A stretch of 46,962 nucleotides of DNA, taken from Geothrix fermentans DSM 14018 (GTDB lineage Bacteria > Acidobacteriota > Holophagae > Holophagales > Holophagaceae). The stretch covers positions 1 to 46,962 of the forward strand of contig NZ_AUAU01000026.1 in the NCBI RefSeq assembly GCF_000428885.1, given 5' to 3'. The translations under genes were made by a program, and so were the position numbers. Positions 40,847-46,962 of the stretch are shown in pieces. Every line of letters begins with the position of its first letter. The stretch's first letter is position 1. The notes under the pieces are model-generated. The model was not told the origin of the DNA, did not search any database, and worked only from the letters and a program-made list of their open reading frames with translations.

Positions 40847-43800
40847 ATGTGGATCGTCCGGCTTGCCCTCCGCCGCCCCTACACCACCGCCGTCATGTGC
40901 ATGCTGGTGCTGCTGATGGGGATCCTCTCCGTCCTGCGCATGCCCGTGGACATCTTCCCCAGCATCGACATCCCCGTGGTGGCCGTGGTCTGGCAGTACG
41001 GCGGCCTTCCCCCGGAGGAGATGGAGCGGCGGGTGGTGACCGTCAGCGAGCGCGCCATGTCCACCACCGTCAACGGCATCGAGCGCATCGAGTCCCAGAG
41101 CATCCAGGGCATCGGCCTGCTGCGGGTCTACTTCCAGCCGGGGACGGACATCGGCTCGGCCATCGCCCAGATCTCCGCCGTGAACAGCACCATCCTGCGC
41201 ATCCTGCCGCCGGGCATGACGGCGCCGAGCGTCATCCAATTCAATGCCAGCAACGTCCCCGTGGTGCAGCTGGCGGCGCGCAGCGACGCCATGCCCGAGC
41301 AGCAGGTGGTGGACTACGCCCTGAACTTCATCCGCATGCGCCTCTTCACCATCCCCGGGCTCGCCACGCCCGGGCCCTTCGGGGGCAAGTCGCGCCAGGT
41401 CTCCGTGGACATCGACACGGCCAAGCTGGCGGCCCGGGGCCTCAGCCCCGCGGACGTGGTGAACGCCCTCTCCTCCGAGAACGTCATCACCCCTGCCGGC
41501 GTGGCCCGCATGGGCAGCCGCGAGGTGCCCATCGTCACCAACTCCAGCCCCGCCTCCATCGAGGCCTTCAGCAGCCTGCCCGTGAAGGTGGTGAACGGCG
41601 CGCCGGTGCTCCTGGGCGATGTGGCCCGCGTCTACGACGGCTTCGCGGACCAGACCAACATCGTGCGCATCAACGGCCAGCGGGCCACCTACCTGGCCAT
41701 CCTCAAGAAGGCGGACGCCTCCACCCTGGCGGTGGTGGACGCGGCCAAGGAGGCCCTGCCCGGCATCCAGGCCGCGGCCCCCAAGGGCCTGGAGCTGAAG
41801 TTCGACTTCGACCAGAGCCACTTCGTGCGGGCCGCCATCCTGGATGTGGCGAAGGAGGCCCTCGTCTCGTCGCTGCTCGTCTCGCTGATGATCCTGCTGT
41901 TCCTGGGGTCCTGGCGCAGCATGCTCATCGTCTCCACCAGCATCCCCCTGGCCATCTTCGTGGGCCTGGTGGGGCTGAAGCTCTCGGGCCAGACCCTCAA
42001 CATCATGACCCTGGGCGGCTTCAGCCTCGCCATCGGCATGCTGGTGGACGACGCCACCGTGGCCGTGGAGAACATCCACCGCAACGAGGCCATGGGCAAG
42101 CCGCTCACCGTGGCCATCCTCGACGGCGCCAACCAGATCGCCGTGCCGGCCATCGTGGCCACCCTGGCCATCTGCATCGTGTTCTTCCCGGTGGTGCTCC
42201 TCGTGGGCCCCGCCAAGTACCTCTTCACGCCCCTGGCCATGGCCGTGGTCTTCTCCATGCTGGCCTCGTACGTGCTGTCGCGGACCCTGGTGCCTACGCT
42301 CTCCCGCATGCTCATGGGCCACGATCACCCCGATCCGGACAGCCGGTGGGCCCGCTTCAACGCCCGGCGCGAGGCTTGGCTGGACCGGCTCCAGGAGGCC
42401 TACGGCCGGGCCCTGGAGCAGGTGCTGCACCACCGGGTCTACGTCCTGGGCGTGGCCCTGGCCTTTGTGGCCGTCAGCTCCGGCTTGCTCTTCGTCATCG
42501 GCCGGGATTTCTTCCCCACGGTGGATGTGGGCCTCATGAAGCTGCACATGCGCGTGCCCCCGGGCCTGCGCCTGGAGGAGACGGAGCGGATGGTGGCCCA
42601 GGCCGAGTCCGAGATCCGCACCCTCATCCCCGCGGCGGAGCTGCGCTCACTGAACAGCAACATCGGCACGCCCAGCGCCTTCAACATGGCCTTCCTGCCC
42701 AGCGACAACGTCACCAGCCAGGACGCGGACCTCTTCATCTCCCTGGCGCCGGAGGGGCACCGCACGCGGGAGCACATGGCGAGCCTGCGGGAGGAACTCC
42801 CCAAGCGCCTGCCGGGCGTCAGCTTCTACTTCCAGCCCGCGGACATCGTGAGCCAGGTGCTGAACTTCGGCGTGGCCGCGCCCATCGACATCCAGATCGA
42901 GGGGCCGAATCTGCGGGCCAGCGCCGACCTCGCGCAGCGGCTGAAGGCGGGCATCCAGGGCATCCCCGGAGCCGTGGATGTGCGCGTCAAGCAGGTCCTG
43001 GACACCCCGGCCTACCGCATCGACGTGGACCGCCTCCGGGCCGCCCGGGCCGGCATCTCCCAGCGCGATGTGGCCAACGGCCTGCTGGTGTCGCTCTCCG
43101 GCAACGGCCAGCTGGCCCCCTCCTTCTACCTGAACCCGGCCAACGGCGTGAACTACACAGTCTCCGTGAAGTCGCCCCTGGCGTCCCTGAACTCGCCGGA
43201 CAGGCTCCTCGCCACGCCCTTCGGCCCGCCGGGTTCCGGGGCCCTGCTCCAGACGGACCCCTTCCGGCCGGCGGGACCCGCGGCCCAGGCGCCCTTCCAG
43301 CCACTCTCCAACCTGGCCAGCCTCCAGCGCGTGAGCACCCCCAGCGAGATCAACCACATGACGATCCAGCGGGTCATCGACGTCATGGCCAATGTGGATG
43401 GGCGGGACCTGGGCGCCGTGGTGAAGGACATCGAAGGCCAGATCAAGGCCCTGGGGCCCCTGGGCCCCACCACGAAGATCAGGATCCGGGGCCAGAACGA
43501 GGTGATGAGGGAGTCCTTCCGGAGCCTGGGCGGCGGCCTCCTCATCGCCATCGTCCTGGTCTACCTGCTCATGGTCGTGCTCTTCCAGAGCTGGCTGGAT
43601 CCCTTCATCATCATCACGGCCGTGCCCGGGGCCCTGGTGGGCATCCTGTGGATGCTGGCGCTGACGGGCACGACCTTCAACGTGGAGTCCCTCATGGGCG
43701 CCATCATGGCCGTGGGCATCGCCACCTCCAACGCCATCCTCATCGTGAGCTTCGCCAACGAGGTACGGGCCGGGAACCCGGGCCTCAGCGCCCTGGACGC

Positions 43801-44071
43801 GGCCCTGGAGGCGGGCAGGGTGCGCCTGCGCCCTGTACTGATGACGGCCCTCGCCATGATCATCGGCATGGTGCCCATGGCCCTGGCCCTGGGCGAGGCC
43901 GGCAGCCAGAACGCGCCCCTGGGCCGGGCGGTGATCGGGGGCCTGCTCATGGCCACCTTCGTCACCCTCTTCATCGTGCCCGTCATCTACAGCCTCCTGC
44001 GGAAGAAGCCGCCCACGGCCCACCTGCTGGAGAGCCGGTTCCAGGAAGAACAGCAAGGGAGTGAAGCATGA
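40847..44071 (+). CDS. RND-family efflux pump permease
   Basis: The 1074-residue transporter follows the AcrB/MdtB hydrophobe-amphiphile family layout. It has a first helix MWIVRLALRRPYTTAVMCMLVLLMGIL, a periplasmic porter domain, helices 2-7 with LGGFSLAIGMLVDDATVAVENIHR, a second periplasmic domain and helices 8-12. The D-D pair of helix 4 (LVDDA) needed for proton relay is present. It would expel drugs or toxic organics with the adaptor encoded next; the MarR gene just upstream is the likely controller. The 4-nt ATGA overlap couples it to the adaptor. Confidence 0.94.
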   Translation: MWIVRLALRRPYTTAVMCMLVLLMGILSVLRMPVDIFPSIDIPVVAVVWQYGGLPPEEMERRVVTVSERAMSTTVNGIERIESQSIQGIGLLRVYFQPGTDIGSAIAQISAVNSTILRILPPGMTAPSVIQFNASNVPVVQLAARSDAMPEQQVVDYALNFIRMRLFTIPGLATPGPFGGKSRQVSVDIDTAKLAARGLSPADVVNALSSENVITPAGVARMGSREVPIVTNSSPASIEAFSSLPVKVVNGAPVLLGDVARVYDGFADQTNIVRINGQRATYLAILKKADASTLAVVDAAKEALPGIQAAAPKGLELKFDFDQSHFVRAAILDVAKEALVSSLLVSLMILLFLGSWRSMLIVSTSIPLAIFVGLVGLKLSGQTLNIMTLGGFSLAIGMLVDDATVAVENIHRNEAMGKPLTVAILDGANQIAVPAIVATLAICIVFFPVVLLVGPAKYLFTPLAMAVVFSMLASYVLSRTLVPTLSRMLMGHDHPDPDSRWARFNARREAWLDRLQEAYGRALEQVLHHRVYVLGVALAFVAVSSGLLFVIGRDFFPTVDVGLMKLHMRVPPGLRLEETERMVAQAESEIRTLIPAAELRSLNSNIGTPSAFNMAFLPSDNVTSQDADLFISLAPEGHRTREHMASLREELPKRLPGVSFYFQPADIVSQVLNFGVAAPIDIQIEGPNLRASADLAQRLKAGIQGIPGAVDVRVKQVLDTPAYRIDVDRLRAARAGISQRDVANGLLVSLSGNGQLAPSFYLNPANGVNYTVSVKSPLASLNSPDRLLATPFGPPGSGALLQTDPFRPAGPAAQAPFQPLSNLASLQRVSTPSEINHMTIQRVIDVMANVDGRDLGAVVKDIEGQIKALGPLGPTTKIRIRGQNEVMRESFRSLGGGLLIAIVLVYLLMVVLFQSWLDPFIIITAVPGALVGILWMLALTGTTFNVESLMGAIMAVGIATSNAILIVSFANEVRAGNPGLSALDAALEAGRVRLRPVLMTALAMIIGMVPMALALGEAGSQNAPLGRAVIGGLLMATFVTLFIVPVIYSLLRKKPPTAHLLESRFQEEQQGSEA

Positions 44072-45171
44072 GCGAGCGTCCGGAATCCCCCGCCTTCAAG
44101 CTGGGCGGCGCCCTCACCGTGGTCGTGGCCCTCCTGGGCGTGGGCGGTCTTCTCTGGGCCCGGCAGTCAGGTCTGAAACAGGAGGCCCGGCACCGCCGGG
44201 CCGAGCTGGAGGCCGGCCCCCGCGTCCGCGTGGCCAAGGTGGACAGCCAGGGTTCCGAGCGGGGCCTGAGCCTGGAGGGCGAGGCCCTGCCCTACGCGAG
44301 CACCACCCTCTACGCCAAGGTGAGCGGCTTCGTGCGGAGCATCCCCGTGGACAAAGGCAGCGCCGTGGCCAAAGGGCAGGTGGTGGCCGTGGTGGAGTCC
44401 CCTGAGACGGACCGGGATACCCAGGCCCTCCAGGCGGACGCGGAGAACAAGCGCCGGAACGCCGAGCGCAGCCGGTCCCTGGGGAAGGACGGCCTCCTGA
44501 GCCCCCGGGACGTGGAACAGGCCGACGCGGACGCCCGGGTGGCCGAGGCCAAGCTGGCCTCCCAGGCCACCCTGAAGGGCTACCAGGTGGTCCGCGCCCC
44601 CTTCAGCGGCGTGGTCACCCAGCGCTTCGCCGATCCCGGCGCCCTGGTGCAGAACGGCGGCGCCACCAGCACGGCCCAGCCCCTGGTGACCCTGGCGCAG
44701 GTGGACCGGCTGCGCGTCACCCTGTACCTGGACGCCACCGCAGCCGCCCGGGTGAAGGTGGGGACCGAAGTGGAGGTCCGTCCGGTGGAGCGCCTCGACG
44801 TGGTCCGCAAGGTCCGGCTCAGCCGGGTAGCCGGGGCCCTGGATCCCAGGACCCGCACCCTGCTGGTGGAGGCCGACCTCGACAACCGGGACCGGGCCTT
44901 CCTGGCGGGCGGCTTCATCCGGGCCGGGCTGAACCTGCCCGCCTCCGGGCGCTTCGCCGTGCCCGCTGAGGCCGTGGTCCTGCGGGAGGGGAAACCGCTG
45001 GCCGCCGTGGTGCTGGCCGATGGCACGGTGCGCTTCCAGGCGCTCCAGCTCGGGGAGGAGGAGGACCAGCGGATCCGCGTGCTGGGCGGCCTCCAGCCCG
45101 GCGAGACCGTGGTGCTCAATCCGCCCGTGGGCCTGAAGGACGGGGATCGGGTTCAGGCTTCCGGGGCTTGA
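44068..45171 (+). CDS. RND efflux periplasmic adaptor (membrane fusion protein)
   Basis: The 367-residue adaptor has an N-terminal membrane helix (about 14-30), a lipoyl/barrel-sandwich hybrid domain in two halves (YAKVSGFVRSIPVDKGSAVAKGQVV and YQVVRAPFSGVVTQRFADPGA), a short alpha-hairpin between them, a beta-barrel and a C-terminal membrane-proximal domain. It links the pump to an outer-membrane channel, but no TolC-type gene is present nearby. Its last 19 nt overlap the convergent DUF4149-like gene. Confidence 0.93.
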   Translation: MSERPESPAFKLGGALTVVVALLGVGGLLWARQSGLKQEARHRRAELEAGPRVRVAKVDSQGSERGLSLEGEALPYASTTLYAKVSGFVRSIPVDKGSAVAKGQVVAVVESPETDRDTQALQADAENKRRNAERSRSLGKDGLLSPRDVEQADADARVAEAKLASQATLKGYQVVRAPFSGVVTQRFADPGALVQNGGATSTAQPLVTLAQVDRLRVTLYLDATAAARVKVGTEVEVRPVERLDVVRKVRLSRVAGALDPRTRTLLVEADLDNRDRAFLAGGFIRAGLNLPASGRFAVPAEAVVLREGKPLAAVVLADGTVRFQALQLGEEEDQRIRVLGGLQPGETVVLNPPVGLKDGDRVQASGA

Positions 45172-45674
45172 TTCTTCCGGGGCAGCATCCCCACGGTGGC
45201 CGCCAGGCCCAGGGCCAGCGCGATGCGCAGGAAGAAGAGGTTGCGGCTGACGCCGTGGGCCTTGTTGTAGGCCACGCGGTCCGCGTGGTCCGGCGCCAGC
45301 GTCTCCACGGGCGCGGCGATGCGGGCGCGGATGTCCCGGACCTTGGGCGTCACCACGAAGGTGCTGGCCAGGCACATGAGCATGGCCACCAGCCACCCGG
45401 CGCTCCAGAGGCGGATGGGGCCGATGGCCTCCTCCTGCAGCTCCGCCATCCAGCGGGCGCCCCAGCTGAGGCCCGCCAGCCCGAAGGCCGTCCAGGCCGC
45501 CCAGTCCAGTCGGCCGATGATCAGCCCGGCGATGCGGCCCGCCACGTCACGGCTGGGCAGCTCCTGGAAGAAGACCGGCGCGGAGAACACGCCGAATCCC
45601 AGGGCCGCCCCCGCCCAGAGCAACAGGAGGGCCGCCGAGATGCGATCGAGGTAGCGCAGGCTTTTCGGGCTCAT
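45153..45674 (-). CDS. DUF4149-like membrane protein
   Basis: The 173-residue protein has four predicted membrane helices (about 11-30, 48-70, 87-107 and 148-165) with the conserved FSAPVFFQELP after the first and FVVTPKVRDIR after the third. This matches the DUF4149 (TMEM205-like) family of unknown function. A neighbour gene for a pseudopilin lies upstream on the same strand. No role can be assigned. Confidence 0.75.
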   Translation of the reverse strand: MSPKSLRYLDRISAALLLLWAGAALGFGVFSAPVFFQELPSRDVAGRIAGLIIGRLDWAAWTAFGLAGLSWGARWMAELQEEAIGPIRLWSAGWLVAMLMCLASTFVVTPKVRDIRARIAAPVETLAPDHADRVAYNKAHGVSRNLFFLRIALALGLAATVGMLPRKNQAPEA

Positions 45675-45684
45675 GGTTCCCTGG

Positions 45685-45712
45685 ACTGAAGACTGAAGAC
45701 TGAAGACTGAAG
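45685..45712. repeat. Four tandem copies of ACTGAAG
   Basis: The heptamer ACTGAAG is repeated four times without change at 45685-45712, in the 44-nt space between the DUF4149-like gene and the pseudopilin gene. Short heptanucleotide tandem repeats of this GAAGACT type occur in several bacterial genomes and change in copy number by slippage. Confidence 0.8.
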
Positions 45713-45718
45713 ACCGCC

Positions 45719-46120
45719 CTACCACTCGTTGTAGGGAATTCCGTTCTCGCCCTTGTCGGCGGAACCGCTGCGGACCCGCCACACCCCCAATTCGGCATCG
45801 GGGTTGTCCGGATCGGGAGCTTCCAGTTCCAGCTGCCAGGTGTCCCGGGACTGGGTGATGGGATCCCATGGGATGTCCCGGAGGTAGCCCAGCTCCCGGA
45901 GGGGCCCCAGGCTCGACGGGTACTTGCCCCGGTCGGCCCGGTACTGCTCCAGGGCGTGGTTGATCTGGAAGAGGTTCTCCTTGAGGACCGCCTCGCGCGC
46001 CACCAGGGTCTTGTGCCGGTAGCCCGCCAGGCCCACCGTGGCCAGCAGGGCCAGGATGGTCATGACCGTGAGCAGTTCCAGCAGGGTGAACCCGCGCTGG
46101 CGGGAGGGGGCGGCGCGCAT
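45719..46120 (-). CDS. GspG-like type II secretion pseudopilin
   Basis: The 133-residue protein has the prepilin leader with the cleavage site RG-FTLLELLTVM (Phe at about position 11), a hydrophobic N-terminal helix and the GspG-type globular part (ALEQYRADRGKYPSSLGPL, DPITQSRDTWQLE). Pseudopilins of this class form the short pilus of type II secretion systems. The other secretion genes are not in the window, so it is an orphan here and may serve a different type IV pilus-like system. Confidence 0.85.
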   Translation of the reverse strand: MRAAPSRQRGFTLLELLTVMTILALLATVGLAGYRHKTLVAREAVLKENLFQINHALEQYRADRGKYPSSLGPLRELGYLRDIPWDPITQSRDTWQLELEAPDPDNPDAELGVWRVRSGSADKGENGIPYNEW

Positions 46121-46204
46121 GGAACCACCTTACCTCAATGCCGCCCGGGCCGCCGCGTCCCTGCGTCGGGGAGCTGGCATCCTGGGGGGCCATCCGGAGG
46201 CACC

Positions 46205-46693
46205 ATGGCACCTGAGCGCTCCCGCGAAGTCGATACGCTCCTCCTGGCCCTGGACCAGGCCTATGACCGCAAGTCCTGGCATGGGGCCAACCTGAGGGGG
46301 GCCCTCCGGGGCCTGGGCGCCGAGGCCGCCTCCCTCCGGCCCGGCCCGGGCCGGCCCTCCATCCAGGAGCTGGTGGTCCACCTGGCCTACTGGAAATACG
46401 CCGTACTGCGCCAGCTGGTGGACCTGCCCCGGGGTGCCTTCCCCCTGAAGGGCTCCAACTGGTTCCCCCGGGAGGGTGCCGATGCCGCCTGCTGGAAGGC
46501 GGACCTGGCCCTGCTGGACCGCATGCACCGGAACCTGCGGGCCGCCGTGGCGGTGCTGGGCCCCGCCGACCTGGACCGCCCCTCCGCCAAGGCCCAGCAC
46601 CGGATCCGGGACCTCGTCCTCGGCGCCGTTGCCCACGACCTGCACCACGGTGGGCAGATCCAGCTCATCAAGCGGCTGGCAGGGACCCGTTAG
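46205..46693 (+). CDS. DinB/YfiT-family protein
   Basis: The 162-residue four-helix protein has the metal-binding histidines of the DinB superfamily: H in KSWHGANL (about 26), H in ELVVHLAYWK (about 59) and the AHDLHHGGQIQLIKRL block near the end. Such proteins are putative metal-dependent thiol-S-transferases or hydrolases. The substrate is unknown. The ATG follows CGGAGG. Its stop codon TAG is at the edge of the 36-bp direct repeat with the hppD-like 3' end. Confidence 0.8.
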   Translation: MAPERSREVDTLLLALDQAYDRKSWHGANLRGALRGLGAEAASLRPGPGRPSIQELVVHLAYWKYAVLRQLVDLPRGAFPLKGSNWFPREGADAACWKADLALLDRMHRNLRAAVAVLGPADLDRPSAKAQHRIRDLVLGAVAHDLHHGGQIQLIKRLAGTR

Positions 46694-46847
46694 AGCACGC
46701 CCCGCTTCTTCTGATCCAGCTCAATGGTCGCGACCGCCGGGTGACGGAGCAGGCTCCGGGGGAGCCTGCGGAGTCGGGCCCAGGCGAGGAGCGAATCAGG
46801 CGGCGAAGGTCAGAGCACGCCCCGCTTCTTCTGATCCAGCTCAATGG
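46692..46847. repeat. 36-bp direct repeat of an hppD 3' end, 120 bp apart
   Basis: Bases 46692-46727 recur exactly at 46812-46847. Read on the minus strand both copies encode IELDQKKRGVL followed by a stop (TGA in the inner copy, TAA in the outer). Between them lie 84 bp with a REP-like hairpin. The 120-bp period is a multiple of three, so both copies are in the same reading frame. Confidence 0.85.
46749..46769. repeat. REP-like hairpin A
   Basis: GCAGGCTCC-GGG-GGAGCCTGC is a perfect 9-bp stem with a GGG loop. It is preceded by GCGACCG (near 46730) and followed by GGAGCGAAT (near 46788), a frame shared by hairpin B at 46899-46929. It is the core of the 84 bp that separate the two hppD 3' ends. 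Confidence 0.7.
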
Positions 46848-46962
46848 AGTCGTACAGGGCCTGGAAGTTGCCCTCGCCGAAGCCCATGGGGCGACCGGCT
46901 ATCGCAGGCTGCGGGGCAGCCTGCGATAGGGAGCGCATGAAGAAGGGCTGCGCCAGCGGCCC
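46810..46962 (-). CDS. C-terminal end of a 4-hydroxyphenylpyruvate dioxygenase-like gene (partial, possibly disrupted)
   Basis: Only the last 50 codons are in the window. The end GFGEGNFQALYDSIELDQKK then RGVL is the typical C-terminus of 4-hydroxyphenylpyruvate dioxygenase, the iron enzyme of tyrosine breakdown that makes homogentisate. Directly before it, family members carry an FFE-x-IQR segment with the iron-ligand Glu. Here the frame reads QPFFMRSLSQAAPQPAIAG, which is mostly hairpin-encoded sequence. The gene may therefore be broken near its end by a REP-like insertion. The remainder lies outside the window, so its state cannot be settled. Confidence 0.6.
   Translation of the reverse strand, partial: GPLAQPFFMRSLSQAAPQPAIAGRPMGFGEGNFQALYDSIELDQKKRGVL
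46899..46929. repeat. REP-like hairpin B inside the hppD-like reading frame
   Basis: A perfect 14-bp stem, CTATCGCAGGCTGC at 46899-46912 with GCAGCCTGCGATAG at 46916-46929, is closed by a GGG loop. The core GCAGGCT(C/G)C and GGG loop are shared with hairpin A. GCGACCG precedes it (46891-46897) and GGAGCGCAT follows (46929-46937). It lies within the open frame of the hppD-like 3' end. Confidence 0.75.

Noticed and set aside
1-46962. tRNA or rRNA genes
   Set aside because: No cloverleaf with a TTCGAAT-type arm and acceptor stem, and no rRNA core sequence, was recognised on either strand. A GGTTCGAGCC patch near 28010 lacks the other arms.

Overview
The window is a GC-rich, gene-dense bacterial chromosome segment with no rRNA, tRNA, CRISPR, transposase or phage genes. 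Three features suggest an acidobacterium, probably of the Holophagae (Geothrix-like) type: an alternative complex III operon fused to an A2-type caa3 oxidase operon, a lone clpS-clpA-aat cluster and a short ftsQ-ftsA-ftsZ cluster. This placement is inference from gene content; no marker RNA gene is present to prove it.

Region 1 (about 136-14165, all minus strand) is one long respiratory operon. In transcription order it holds actA (pentaheme cytochrome), a 62-residue unknown, actB (Mo/FeS-like), actC (NrfD-like), a fused actD-actE, actF, a second monoheme cytochrome c, a SCO copper chaperone, coxA, coxC, coxD, coxB with its own cytochrome c domain, and ctaB. Together these would carry electrons from quinol through alternative complex III to an A2-type caa3 oxidase, with copper insertion (SCO) and heme modification (CtaB) supplied from the same transcript. 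Most junctions are 4-nt ATGA overlaps. A candidate promoter lies about 265 nt upstream of actA.

Region 2 (14371-25066) holds housekeeping genes. On the minus strand are a TrmH-type RNA methyltransferase, lnt, a GNAT acetyltransferase and maf. On the plus strand are an OPT transporter, an orphan PqqD-like protein, the N-degron set clpS-clpA-aat (aat carries a +1 frameshift) and a fatty acid desaturase.

Region 3 (25238-32168) is a division and wall cluster on the minus strand (murB, ftsQ, ftsA, ftsZ). It is split between murB and ftsQ by a plus-strand pair: an ECF42-like sigma factor and a DGPF/YCII protein. A TetR regulator sits upstream of murB and diverges from an SDR gene over two matched operator-like sites.

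Region 4 (32258-46962) contains an SDR, a metallo-beta-lactamase-fold hydrolase, a Rossmann NAD-binding protein, ogt, ruvX, a beta-hydroxyacid dehydrogenase, lolC/E-lolD, hflX, a marR-RND pump-adaptor operon with a palindromic operator on the marR start codon, a DUF4149-like membrane protein, a GspG-like pseudopilin, a DinB-like protein and the 3' end of an hppD-like gene.

Intergenic spaces carry at least six long inverted repeats with purine-rich arms. Four of them sit between co-directional genes (coxB/ctaB, OPT/pqqD-like, ftsA/ftsZ, lolC/lolD). The right edge carries two related REP-like hairpins and a 36-bp duplication of the hppD 3' end. Start codons, promoters and operators are read by eye and were not tested computationally.
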